Made by a program: the position numbers and the translations under genes. From contig NZ_LMVM01000001.1 in assembly GCF_002287175.1 (NCBI RefSeq), positions 434,001-498,000 of the forward strand: DNA of 64,000 nucleotides, written 5' to 3'. Below are positions 9,490 through 18,256 of the stretch, piece after piece. The notes under the pieces are model-generated. The model was not told the origin of the DNA, made no database searches, and saw only the letters and a program-made list of their open reading frames with translations. Numbering within the stretch: the stretch's first letter is position 1; each line of letters begins with the position of its first letter. Origin of the DNA: Methanobacterium bryantii (GTDB lineage: Archaea > Methanobacteriota > Methanobacteria > Methanobacteriales > Methanobacteriaceae).

Positions 9490-10002
9490 ATGAATCGTGA
9501 TAATTTAATTATTGCTGGAATAATCATTGCAGTTGTAGTGATTATTGCTATTGTACTGGCTGTATCCGTTGGAAATAGCACATTCACGAGCGGTAATATA
9601 TCTTTCCAGTACCCTAAGTCATGGAGCCAAAACCATGTGGTGGGAGATTTTACCAATAATTCACTGTATTCTGAGATTACTTTAACTGCAAATATTCCTG
9701 ATAGACAAAGCCCCATATCATATATTGTTATTCAAATGCAAAAGAAATCACAGGGGACTTTACAGCTTCCCGGAACAAATACGATAGTGATGAATACCAC
9801 AAATTCAACAGTTGGAAGTGCTAACATTGGAAACTTTAAAGCAACTCAGCTGGGATCCTATGGGTCAGATGTAGCTCAAAAAGTAACAATTGTAGATACT
9901 GGTAGCAATTATCTTGTACTGGAGTATATTTGCCCACCAAGTGCGTTGAATCAGACTGAACAAGCTTATAACCTTATTCTACAGACACTAAAGATTTCAT
10001 AA
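9490..10002 (+). CDS. PsbP-related membrane-anchored surface protein
   Basis: A 170-aa protein with one N-terminal helix (residues about 7-28) and an extracellular domain beginning NISFQYPKSWSQ. This is the opening of the PsbP-like lipoprotein domain that recurs in Methanobacterium proteins. The remainder alternates beta-type segments and has the NYLVLEY..YNLILQTLKIS ending typical of the family, where a fitted post-stress decay term is followed by a helix. GGTGAT lies just before the ATG. The molecular role is unknown. Confidence 0.75.
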   Translation: MNRDNLIIAGIIIAVVVIIAIVLAVSVGNSTFTSGNISFQYPKSWSQNHVVGDFTNNSLYSEITLTANIPDRQSPISYIVIQMQKKSQGTLQLPGTNTIVMNTTNSTVGSANIGNFKATQLGSYGSDVAQKVTIVDTGSNYLVLEYICPPSALNQTEQAYNLILQTLKIS

Positions 10003-10118
10003 ATATTTAAATTTTTTATTTTTAGTAAAAATGCCCAATTGCTACCTCAAAAATAAATTTAATTGTTATAGCTTTAAATTAGAAGAATAAAAATAATTTT
10101 TGCTTAAAAAAATAAAAA

Positions 10119-11210
10119 TTATAATTTGCATGAATTAATAAAGCCTGCTCGTATCAAATGGTCTGCAAGTACAACTGCAATAGAAGATTCAGCAACTGAT
10201 GTTACCCTCGGGCAAATACAGGGGTCATGTCTCCCCTTAATTTCAATTTCTGTATCGTCCATTTTTTCAAGATCAACAGTTTCCTGAACTTTAGATATTG
10301 ATGGTGTTGGCTTTACAGCCATTCTAGTTACAATTGGCATTCCATCTGAAATTCCACCTAATATTCCGCCAGATTTGTTTGTTTTAGTTTTTATCTTATT
10401 GTTATCCACATAAAATTCATCATTCATTTGGGAACCTTTTAAACCAGCAGCTTCAAATCCTGCTCCAATTTCAACACCTTTAACGGATCCTATTCCCATT
10501 AAAACCTTTGCAATATCTGCATCTAACTTGTCAAATACAGGCTCTCCAAGACCTGCAGGCACATTTAAAACTATTGTTTCAACTATCCCTCCTACAGAAT
10601 CTCCTTTTTGTTTTAAATCAAGAATTAATTCTTCCATTTTTGCCGCAGCTTCTAAATCTGCACACCTTACAGAATTATTTTTAATGTTTTTTTCTATTTC
10701 AGTTAATTCGACCTTTTGAGCTTCAATACTACCTACTTTTGTTACATGGGCGATGATTTTAATATTTAGCTTTTCAAGGAGTTTTTTTGCAACTGCACCG
10801 CCTATTACATGCCCTATGGTAGTTCTTCCGCTTGCTCTGCCTCCTCCTCTGTAATCATAGTGTCCATATTTACTTATCCATCCATAATCTGCATGCCCTG
10901 GTCTTGGTTTATTTCTAAGTGCTTTGTAAGCTGATGAATCCATGTCCCTGTTATAGACTGCTGCTGTGATAGGTGTACCATCTGTTTTTCCTTCAAATAT
11001 ACCTGATAAAATCTGGACTTCATCTGTTTCGCCCCTGGAAGTTGTAATTTTACTTGTTCCGGGCCTGCGCTTATCAAGCTCCACTTGTATGTCTTCTTTT
11101 GATAATTTCAGCCCTGCAGGGCAGCCGTCTACAACAGCTCCAAGTGCAGTACCGTGGCTTGAGCCGAAGGTTGTTATTTTAAACATTTTGCCTGTTGTAT
11201 TTCCTGACAT
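10119..11210 (-). CDS. aroC: Chorismate synthase
   Basis: A 363-aa enzyme of the shikimate pathway. It converts 5-enolpyruvylshikimate-3-phosphate to chorismate using reduced FMN as cofactor. Family signatures are present: FGSSHGTALGAVVDGCPAG (residues 15-33), RRPGTSK (48-54), RPGHADYG (103-110) and GGGRASGRTT (122-131). Near the C-terminus are RHDPCICPR and the catalytic-region segment VAESSIAVVLADH. The length is normal. The start is supported by AAGGACGTGG a few bases upstream. It stands alone, not in an aromatic operon. Confidence 0.97.
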   Translation of the reverse strand: MSGNTTGKMFKITTFGSSHGTALGAVVDGCPAGLKLSKEDIQVELDKRRPGTSKITTSRGETDEVQILSGIFEGKTDGTPITAAVYNRDMDSSAYKALRNKPRPGHADYGWISKYGHYDYRGGGRASGRTTIGHVIGGAVAKKLLEKLNIKIIAHVTKVGSIEAQKVELTEIEKNIKNNSVRCADLEAAAKMEELILDLKQKGDSVGGIVETIVLNVPAGLGEPVFDKLDADIAKVLMGIGSVKGVEIGAGFEAAGLKGSQMNDEFYVDNNKIKTKTNKSGGILGGISDGMPIVTRMAVKPTPSISKVQETVDLEKMDDTEIEIKGRHDPCICPRVTSVAESSIAVVLADHLIRAGFINSCKL

Positions 11211-11391
11211 GGATCCACGTCCTTATAAAATATTTGAGATTGAATTAATAGTAATTTAAAATATTTTAATGATTATTAAATATTATCTGGATTTACATTT
11301 ATTAAATGTTAATAGTAGTATTTTTGAAAAATGGTTGTTTTAATTATGTTCAATAGTTTACTTTATTTTAGCTAATAAAAATTAAAACAGT

Positions 11392-11961
11392 TTAATCATA
11401 GTTATAATTTAGATAATCCATCTGTTTTTGAATTTTTTCTCTAATTTCTTTACCTGCAATTTTTTCACATAAAAACAGGCCTAAATCTATTGACGAGGTC
11501 ACGCCCCTTGCAGTTATAATATTTCCATCCTCAATAATCCGCTTATCTGTTGCATTAGATGTGAATTTTTTAAGATTTTCAATCAGCATGGGATGAGTGG
11601 TGGCTTTTTTATCTTTAATCAGTCCTGCAACCCCTAAAATTATAGAACCTCCACATACTGATGTTACTGTTGATTTATCCTGTGCTGTTTTTATCCATTC
11701 AATAAACTCTTTGTCCTGTGCGATGTATTTTACTCCTTCTCCTCCAGGCACAACGATAAAATCATATTCACCTAAATTATTTAGAATTTTATCTGCAGTG
11801 ATTTCTAAACCTTCTGCAGCAGTTACTTTGTTTTTGTTGGAGCAAACATCATATTCTAAGTCATTTATAAATCCCATGGTCTTTAATCGTGTTAGAGGGT
11901 CATAAGCTCCAATAAAATCTAATGTTGTCATTTTGTCATAAATTATAAAAGCTATTCTCAT
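11392..11961 (-). CDS. DJ-1/PfpI family protein
   Basis: A 189-aa class I glutamine-amidotransferase-like protein of the DJ-1/PfpI superfamily. The nucleophile-elbow cysteine is Cys103 in SVCGGS, with VPGGEG at 71-76. A histidine-containing segment (THPML) follows the elbow. Members include chaperone-like deglycases, isonitrile hydratases and transcription-factor cores; this protein has no DNA-binding domain and resembles the isonitrile-hydratase/ThiJ subgroup. The exact reaction cannot be decided from sequence. The gene is monocistronic. Confidence 0.85.
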   Translation of the reverse strand: MRIAFIIYDKMTTLDFIGAYDPLTRLKTMGFINDLEYDVCSNKNKVTAAEGLEITADKILNNLGEYDFIVVPGGEGVKYIAQDKEFIEWIKTAQDKSTVTSVCGGSIILGVAGLIKDKKATTHPMLIENLKKFTSNATDKRIIEDGNIITARGVTSSIDLGLFLCEKIAGKEIREKIQKQMDYLNYNYD

Positions 11962-12340
11962 TTTTTAACCGTTTTAATTTTATATTTATTGTTTACATTT
12001 TAAAATTAAATATAATTTTATTGCAGGCTAAATCAACAAAATTATACTTAATGTTTCCAATTACATTATGTTCAATGTTAATATGGGCTCTAAAGTTTTA
12101 AATAACACCCTTTTTTAAATCCATTGTTTTATTTCATATTCTTTAAATTTTTATTTAACCTCTTAAAAATCAAATATTTTTCATCATATCTTTTTTTGAC
12201 CTCAATTGGCGAAATATTTTTTTATTTATATTTAAAATAAGGGTTTAGCTTTAAATTTATTTTTTTGTTCAAATAGGTACGAAATAAATATTTTTTAGCT
12301 AATCGAAAGCTTTTTAACACATTTCTGATATAGATCAGAT
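11962..12340. other. AT-rich intergenic region
   Basis: About 380 bases with long A/T tracts and no credible gene. It contains the divergent promoters for the DJ-1 gene and the secreted repeat protein. A small hairpin-like AGCT..AGCT sequence is visible near 12299-12312. Otherwise I see nothing defined. Confidence 0.45.
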
Positions 12341-12370
12341 TGTAATACAAAAAATAGTATTTGTATTACA
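12341..12370. promoter_or_regulatory. 11-bp perfect inverted repeat, probable operator
   Basis: Arms TGTAATACAAA (12341-12351) and TTTGTATTACA (12360-12370) are exact reverse complements separated by 8 bases. The element ends 23 bases before the GTG start of the secreted protein, next to its GGAGGTG ribosome binding site. That placement suits a transcription-factor operator or a 5'-leader hairpin. It resembles, but is not identical to, the TTTGTATAC motif near the MarR gene. Confidence 0.6.
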
Positions 12371-12393
12371 TATTATGACATGGAGGTGAAAAA

Positions 12394-12771
12394 GTGAAGA
12401 AACAATTAGGAATTCTTTTACTTGCCCTTGCTGTTGCAATAGGATTTTCAGGGGCAGCAGCTGCACAAAATTATGGTTATGCAGCGCAAACTGCAACAGG
12501 TAATCAGTACACTGGTTATGCTAATCAGGGAATGACCTATTCGGGAATGAACCCTTTAACATACATTATAGGATCATACGTGGTGAGACTAGTATATCTG
12601 ATACACATGGTGCTAATGGGAGGATACATGCCTGGAGGTATGATGGGTAACATGCCTATTCCTGGAACTACAACGGGCACTGGAGGAACCACAACTGGAA
12701 CTGAGGGAACTACAACCGGTGCTGAAGGAACAGCTACTGGAACTGAGGGAACTGCAACAGGTACAGAATGA
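12394..12771 (+). CDS. Secreted or membrane protein with Thr/Gly heptad tail
   Basis: A 125-aa protein with a clear signal peptide (MKKQLGILLLALAVAIGFSG, cleaved near the AAA-AQ site). A Tyr/Gln/Gly-rich stretch and a hydrophobic segment around YIIGSYVVRLVYLIHMVLMGG follow. The C-terminal third consists of seven-residue repeats of the form GT(T/A)TG(T/A)E. The start is GTG, preceded by GGAGGTGAAAAA. The composition suggests a surface or cell-wall-associated structural protein. No family is recognised. The 21-bp DNA repeat could vary in copy number by slippage. Confidence 0.75.
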   Translation: MKKQLGILLLALAVAIGFSGAAAAQNYGYAAQTATGNQYTGYANQGMTYSGMNPLTYIIGSYVVRLVYLIHMVLMGGYMPGGMMGNMPIPGTTTGTGGTTTGTEGTTTGAEGTATGTEGTATGTE

Positions 12772-12954
12772 AGTATTAACGCTGCTAAATAAAAATACAA
12801 CTGTGTAACTATTTCTAACGCATTATAAAAAGCAATCAAAATCAGTTAGCATATATTATTCAATTCATTTTTTTTAATTTGGGTTATATTTAATTTAAAA
12901 CGTTTTGGGCAGTAATTTGTTTATTTTATAAATGGGTAGATATGATTTTGATGA

Positions 12955-13401
12955 TTATATCCGCACAATAAATGCAGTTTTTTCTCCCCTGTCAAACCCT
13001 GCATTTTCATAAAAATTTAATATATTTTCATCTTTCCTGCTGGTGGTAAGCACCACTTTGTAGCAGTTATTTTCTTGAGCTATATTAACTGCTTTTTTTA
13101 AAACTGCCGTACCATACCCTTTATTTCTGTAATCTGGATGGGTGACTACATTTTCTATTATCCCGTAAGGTCTGGCTGACCTTGTCAAGTTTTTGATAAT
13201 AGTTAAATTGCACGAGCAAACAAGCATTTCATCTTCTTCAATTACTAAATAAAAATAGTCAGGATCAGATAATATTTCCTTCCAGTGTTCCTTTAAAGCA
13301 GTATCTATTTTTAATTTGGGATCATCGGGGATTAAATACTCATAAAGCGATAAAAGGCTTTTTAATTCTTCGTACTTAATTTGACGTACTTTTTTAATCA
13401 T
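12955..13401 (-). CDS. GNAT family N-acetyltransferase
   Basis: A roughly 148-aa GNAT enzyme that transfers an acetyl group from acetyl-CoA to an unidentified amine. The acetyl-CoA loop is in THPDYRNKGYGTAVLK (R/Q-x-x-G-x-G/A form), followed by the motif NFYENAGF near the C-terminus. I chose the ATG at 13401, which overlaps the upstream acetyltransferase stop by 8 bases. A longer frame to 13470 would begin inside that gene. The two acetyltransferases look translationally coupled. Confidence 0.85.
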   Translation of the reverse strand: MIKKVRQIKYEELKSLLSLYEYLIPDDPKLKIDTALKEHWKEILSDPDYFYLVIEEDEMLVCSCNLTIIKNLTRSARPYGIIENVVTHPDYRNKGYGTAVLKKAVNIAQENNCYKVVLTTSRKDENILNFYENAGFDRGEKTAFIVRI

Positions 13402-13927
13402 CACAAACACTACTATCTCGGATTCTTGCATATAAAGCTTGATTATGGAGTTTTCCGGATTTAAAAACACTGTTTCTTAAAATTCCCTCAAGGACAAAAT
13501 CATTCTTTTCAAGGACTTTTCTTGATGCAGTGTTATGTTCAAGGGGCACTGCAAAAATCCTTTCCAGCTTAAGATTATTAAATGCAAAGTTTACAATGCC
13601 TTCTAGGGCAGAAGATGTAATGCCTTTTCCCCAGTGGTCTTCTCCTAACCAGTACCCAACTTCTGAAGATTTTCTCTCTATGTCATTACCTACAATAAGC
13701 CCTATGCCGCCAACAGCTTTAGCATCTATGGTTATGGCAAAATTATGGCCCCATTCTTTATTTCCTGCAAATTCTATCCATTCTTTTCCATCTTCAGTAG
13801 TATATGGATATGGAAATGCATCCCTCAAAGTAGATGCTACATTGTAGTTATTGGCATTTTTAACTAGATTTTCAAGATCGGAAGCCTTCCATTTCCGTAA
13901 TGTACATTTATCACATTTAATTATCAT
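13394..13927 (-). CDS. GNAT N-acetyltransferase, RimJ/RimL type
   Basis: About 177 aa with the RimJ/RimL layout: an N-terminal LRKWKASDLENLVK segment, then VGYWLGEDHWGKGI carrying the acetyl-CoA loop, and finally VLEKNDFVLEGILRNS. Relatives acetylate ribosomal-protein N-termini or small amines such as spermidine. The ATG at 13927 has a GTGA 11 bases upstream; a GTG start at 13942 is also possible. It is followed immediately by a second GNAT gene. Confidence 0.85.
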   Translation of the reverse strand: MIIKCDKCTLRKWKASDLENLVKNANNYNVASTLRDAFPYPYTTEDGKEWIEFAGNKEWGHNFAITIDAKAVGGIGLIVGNDIERKSSEVGYWLGEDHWGKGITSSALEGIVNFAFNNLKLERIFAVPLEHNTASRKVLEKNDFVLEGILRNSVFKSGKLHNQALYARIRDSSVCDD

Positions 13928-13942
13928 TATTAACCCATTCAC

Positions 13943-14560
13943 TTTTTTACTTTTAGTTAAAATCTGAATTTTAATTTATTAATAGTTTAAGTATTTCTAT
14001 AACCTAATACAATTACTAGTTTGGAAATAACTGATCTATTGGTGACGTATGTCACAAACCATGTGAAAAATTAGATAGTTCATCTAATTGTATAACTGTT
14101 CGAATGTTTTTATAATTAATTTAATAGTTTGTTAACTTATTAAAATGTTTGAACATTTCTTAAAATTTAATCTGGGACTATTAATATCTAATTATTTAAA
14201 TTAGAGGTAATACTTCCGTTTTATTATTTTAGTATCATAAGTTAATATGAAAATAGTGTTTGGAATTAGTATTAAAAAATCAGTAATACCTTAATATTAG
14301 CAGTATATGCATATATATGCGTTGTTGCTTTTAGAAACATTTAATAGATGTATATAGAAAAGGGGACGCATTTAACAATATGTTTATATGCTGGAACGTT
14401 AAATTAGATCATACGCAGCAATATTGATTGTATTCATCAATGTTTCTAAACGTGAAAAGTGCTGTTACTTGAGTTGAGTAATATTACTTGATATGAAACA
14501 ATTAATTCAATTGTTGGATATATGAATATAAAATAGTCAATTAATTTGAAGGTGGTATTA
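13943..14560. other. Large intergenic region with several inverted repeats
   Basis: About 620 bases between divergent genes. It contains GTGAC-GTAT-GTCAC at 14042-14055 and TTAGAT/ATCTAA at 14071-14087. A long-range inverted pair with arms TTTAGAAACATT/AATGTTTCTAAA lies at 14330-14450. The right part (14330-14460) is less AT-rich than the rest and could carry a leader or small RNA. There is no open frame of note. Confidence 0.5.
14330..14450. promoter_or_regulatory. Long-range inverted repeat enclosing about 97 bases
   Basis: Arms TTTAGAAACATT (14330-14341) and AATGTTTCTAAA (14439-14450) are perfect complements. Just inside the right arm is a smaller hairpin, ATTGAT/ATCAAT. The block lies about 110 bases before the ribbon-helix-helix gene. 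It could be a structured leader, a small RNA or paired operator sites; sequence alone does not decide. Confidence 0.45.
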
Positions 14561-15133
14561 ATGGGCATGAATAGGGTTACGATTTCGGTACCTGAAGATA
14601 TTGATTTGATCTTTCGTAGAAATGCAGCAATAAAATTTGCTTTTAGAAGAGGCTGGTATGGGAAAGCTATACTTGAAGCAATACAACTTTGGATTACACA
14701 CCAAACGAGTAAAAAATCTGATATTTCTGAAGAAGAAAAAAATTATCTGTGGAACATCTTTAAAGATAAAATTGATATTGATTCTGATAATCCGGAAGAA
14801 ATATTAGATTCAGTTGTTCAGTATTTTGAAACTGATATTAAGTATGCTGAAAAAGTGAATTACAGATTAAATGACCACAAAATTATAGTGGATAAAGAAG
14901 ATTCATTGGACTCTTATCTTCCTCAGTTAATAGTACAGGAAGATGGTTCTGTATATTTAAGCTGTATTGTAGAAAATGTTGCTTCTGCAGCTATTAAAGA
15001 TATAACTGGACAGGAATACATAACTTCTAATTCACGCACATTGCTTTGTACCTATGAATCAATTAATTCTGAGGCAGAAACTCAGAAAAGCGAAGTCTTA
15101 GAAAATCAGGTAAATCCAATTAGATCTAAATAA
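14561..15133 (+). CDS. Putative ribbon-helix-helix DNA-binding protein
   Basis: A 190-aa protein. The N-terminus MGMNRVTISVPEDIDLIFRR, followed by a helix containing AILEAIQLWI, fits a ribbon-helix-helix (CopG/Arc-like) beta strand and helix pair. The remainder is acidic, with a possible small sensory or dimerisation domain around PQLIVQEDGSVYLSCIV. The start at 14561 has GAAGGTGG 5 bases upstream. It converges on the kinase-like gene 15170-16750, 36 bases apart. The inverted repeats in its upstream region may be its own operators; that is inference. Confidence 0.55.
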   Translation: MGMNRVTISVPEDIDLIFRRNAAIKFAFRRGWYGKAILEAIQLWITHQTSKKSDISEEEKNYLWNIFKDKIDIDSDNPEEILDSVVQYFETDIKYAEKVNYRLNDHKIIVDKEDSLDSYLPQLIVQEDGSVYLSCIVENVASAAIKDITGQEYITSNSRTLLCTYESINSEAETQKSEVLENQVNPIRSK

Positions 15134-15169
15134 AAAAAATAGAAAGGCTCAATAATCAAATTACTTTCA

Positions 15170-16750
15170 TTAACTTAGAATATCATTGATATCTAAGTAC
15201 AATATCTCTATAAAGAATGAAGTTTGTTGATTATTAGTCTCAATTCTTATTATTCCGCTTAACTGTTCTAATAGTGCATGTGTAAGCTTCAAATCATCTG
15301 CATTTTTCACTACAGGAACTTTAGGTCGGGGTCCATTATCTGCAATTTCTATAGTTATTCTACCGTCCTGTGATTTAGATTCAATCATTAAATTAATTTT
15401 GGCACTTTTTGTGAATGATTTAAGTCTGTAATTGAGTATATCATTAATAATAAGGCCGCATGGAAGTATAATATCTAGATTCATAGGTGCATGACCTTCA
15501 ATTTTCAAATCAACGAAACTTTCTGCATTATAAATATGGAGAAGCTTAGAACATATTTTCTGAACGTATTCATTAAAATCTACCTGTTTAACATCATCAT
15601 AATACAGGAGTTGTTCGTGGATATTTTGAATAAAACTCAACCCTACTACCTTATTTATCTTATTTTCATTTAGATAAAATTTATTATACTGTTCAGGCTG
15701 GTCCAGTTCTTCGTTTACACACAGAAGATTGGTCATGGTCTGTAAAATATTTAGAATTCGATCATTAAACTCCTCTGAGATTATATTTTTAGCTTTAATT
15801 GTATTTATTAAATCTCTTTCAGTATTTTTCAGCTTAGATACATCTGATATTGCTGTTATGGAGGCTATTATATTCCCTGATTTATCAAAAACAGGTGAAG
15901 AGTTAATCATAACAGTTTTATCGGTATATTCATCGTATTTTATAACCTGTTCTAAGTTCTCAATATCTTCCCCACTTATAATTGATTTGATTGAGGGGAA
16001 TTCTTCACCAGCTATTTTTTCACCATTTGGGCTGTATAAGTTGAGTGCATTGATATTATTTATTTTTATCAAATTTTTTTCTATATTAAACTCATCTAAG
16101 TTATCAGTACCAAACATGTGGAGCAATTCTCTGTTTACAAAAAATTCATGTGATTTCCTGCAGTCTAAAATAATGATTCCACAGGGAACTGCATTTAATA
16201 AAATTTCAAGCCATTTTAATTCTGATTCAGTGGAATCATACTGGTTAAAAAATTCAGTGTTGGGGTTTAAATCTATAACATCGTCATATTCTTCTAGATA
16301 GGAGTAGTCTTCAATGGTAAGGTTAGCTTCTTTTTCAATGTCTTCTTCTACAAGTTGTTCGTAATTTTGAAGCTTCCAATTTAAATCATCGACTTTCTTT
16401 TTTTCAATTGCAAGGAGAACTGATTTTTCTAGTAATATTGGAGTTAACTGCTCTACCAGTAAATAATTATCAGTTAATTCTTTAACTTTTTCCTCATTTT
16501 TGGCACGGGTTATAATAATCAATGCAGGGTTATTCCACTTTTTTGAGATCCTATCTAGTGTTGCTTTCTCAAAAGTATCATAACATTCCATTTCAAACAA
16601 AACAGCATCAAATTCTGAAGCATCAAATTCTAATAAATCAATGAAATCCTCTAAATTAAGCATATCTTTAAGATGAAGATCAGTAAATCCCACAATTGCC
16701 TCGAATGGATAATTTATATTATTCTTAATTAAAAGAACACTTGTATTCAT
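15170..16750 (-). CDS. Sensor-kinase-like protein lacking catalytic residues
   Basis: A 526-aa soluble protein. The first 120 residues resemble a receiver fold, but the acceptor position reads FEMECYD with Glu instead of Asp. A coiled segment follows, then a PAS domain (about 185-310, ending ITAISDVSKLKNTERDL). A HisKA_2-like dimerisation segment (KAKNIISEEFNDRILNILQTM) comes next, where the usual phospho-His motif is absent. The C-terminal ATPase-like domain has a degraded N box (LIINDILNYRLKSF) but keeps ADNGPRPK. It probably acts as a non-catalytic sensor or scaffold. Family position relative to active HisKA_2 kinases is clear; function is unknown. Confidence 0.7.
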   Translation of the reverse strand: MNTSVLLIKNNINYPFEAIVGFTDLHLKDMLNLEDFIDLLEFDASEFDAVLFEMECYDTFEKATLDRISKKWNNPALIIITRAKNEEKVKELTDNYLLVEQLTPILLEKSVLLAIEKKKVDDLNWKLQNYEQLVEEDIEKEANLTIEDYSYLEEYDDVIDLNPNTEFFNQYDSTESELKWLEILLNAVPCGIIILDCRKSHEFFVNRELLHMFGTDNLDEFNIEKNLIKINNINALNLYSPNGEKIAGEEFPSIKSIISGEDIENLEQVIKYDEYTDKTVMINSSPVFDKSGNIIASITAISDVSKLKNTERDLINTIKAKNIISEEFNDRILNILQTMTNLLCVNEELDQPEQYNKFYLNENKINKVVGLSFIQNIHEQLLYYDDVKQVDFNEYVQKICSKLLHIYNAESFVDLKIEGHAPMNLDIILPCGLIINDILNYRLKSFTKSAKINLMIESKSQDGRITIEIADNGPRPKVPVVKNADDLKLTHALLEQLSGIIRIETNNQQTSFFIEILYLDINDILS

Positions 16751-17350
16751 TGATGCTCATCTCACTTGTTAAATTTATTATTAACATCTGTATTTGCGTA
16801 AATACTGAATTGTTTGATGGATTTAAATTTTCCACTGTTGTACTGATTTTTTACTGATAGTTAATAAAGTATAAACATAGATATCACATCATCACATAAA
16901 AAAATTTCTACTTCTTCATAAATATGAATTAAAAATAAAATTAAGATTTAAATTAAGGGGATATATTGTTTAATATGTTTTCACTATTTAATCTATCTTT
17001 AAAATGCTCTACTGTTCATTAAATGTATTAATCAATTTATCAGTTTTTATAAACCACTACTTTTGACAATAATCTGTGAAAAAGGTTGCATTTACATGTC
17101 TATTTTAAATATTACCATATTTGAAGTCATTATGATAGTTAATATATTTTAAATTAATTTGAAGTTCTAATTAGCCCATTTATGTGGTTTATTTTGTTTT
17201 AATTTGTAAAAATATAGAATTTTAACTTTTATAAACTGTACTATTAAAATCTAACTATTTTGCGATTTTGCTATTTGTTATAAGATGCATTGAAATGTTT
17301 GGCCAGAACAGTGCGGGAATGTCTATCATGAAAAGCATGGAGACATTTTG
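16751..17350. other. Intergenic region upstream of the glycan cluster
   Basis: About 600 very AT-rich bases with no open frame worth calling. A TATA-like ACTTTTATAAACTG at about 17224-17237 may serve the plus-strand glycan cluster. GGAG shortly before 17351 is the ribosome binding site of its first gene. No repeats stand out. Confidence 0.45.
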
Positions 17351-18256
17351 ATGAGAGTAGTATTAAATGTTTTGATGATATTCATATCACGATTTATAAG
17401 AGCGTATAGATATGAATGGAAGGGGATCACTTTGGATTCAAAAAATCTATACAAAAACATGTTATTTGAAGAATTAGACTATTTGAAAGATATAGAACTC
17501 TATTCTCAAAGATATAGCAATAAACTAACAGTAAACCGGGTTTTTGACGAGGAATATTATCATTCAATGAGACATGTGACCTTTTTGCTTCCAGCATATA
17601 ATGAAGAACAGTCTATTGGTGTCCTGGTCAAAAATATCCGCAGATATTCCAAATCCAAAGTCATTGTGGTTGACAACAATTCTAAAGATAAGACGGCCTA
17701 TGTTGCAAAAAAATCAGGGGCCAATGTACTTAAAGAACGAAAACAGGGAAAAGCACATGCTATAAAAAGAGGTTTTGAGAATGTAAAATCTGATTTTATA
17801 GTAATGCTGGATGCAGATAACACATATGATCCAGAAGATGCTCAAAAACTTTTAAAGCCATTGATGGACGGTAAAGCGGATGTAGTTCTAGGATCTCGTC
17901 TATTAGGCAAACGTGAAAAAGGCTCTATAAGTCGATTTAACCTGGTGGGTAATCGCCTGTTGAGTTTTTTTGCCAGCATACTGTTTTCTAAAGTTTCAGA
18001 TGTATGTACTGGTTACTGGGCCTTTCAAAGAAAAGTGATAGACAGTCTTTTGCAGGAAGGTATAGATTCCGATGGTTTTGATTTAGAGGTTGAAATGTTT
18101 TCAAAGATTTCTAACAACAATTTCAGAGTATTAGAAATTCCTATTAACTATAAAAATCGATTAGATTCCCCTAAATTAAATGGATTGAATGACGGGATTA
18201 AAATATTCAAACGAATGTTAAGTTACTGGATTAAAACAAGAAGAGTGAGAAGATGA
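17351..18256 (+). CDS. Family 2 glycosyltransferase, dolichol-phosphate sugar synthase type
   Basis: A 301-aa GT-A enzyme. The nucleotide-binding start is FLLPAYNEEQSIG (78-90), the first acidic motif VVDNNSKDK and the metal-binding DAD at 154-156 (VMLDADNTYD). SDVCTGYWAFQ then matches polyprenyl-phosphate mannose/glucose synthases. It lacks C-terminal transmembrane helices. It likely charges a lipid carrier with a sugar for glycan or N-glycan assembly at the inner face of the membrane. First gene of the cluster; its stop overlaps the next ATG. Confidence 0.85.
   Translation: MRVVLNVLMIFISRFIRAYRYEWKGITLDSKNLYKNMLFEELDYLKDIELYSQRYSNKLTVNRVFDEEYYHSMRHVTFLLPAYNEEQSIGVLVKNIRRYSKSKVIVVDNNSKDKTAYVAKKSGANVLKERKQGKAHAIKRGFENVKSDFIVMLDADNTYDPEDAQKLLKPLMDGKADVVLGSRLLGKREKGSISRFNLVGNRLLSFFASILFSKVSDVCTGYWAFQRKVIDSLLQEGIDSDGFDLEVEMFSKISNNNFRVLEIPINYKNRLDSPKLNGLNDGIKIFKRMLSYWIKTRRVRR

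Noticed and set aside
15729..16301. 190-aa plus-strand frame
   Set aside because: Lies wholly inside the kinase-like gene on the other strand, and its hydrophobic, Ser-rich composition is typical of an antisense shadow.
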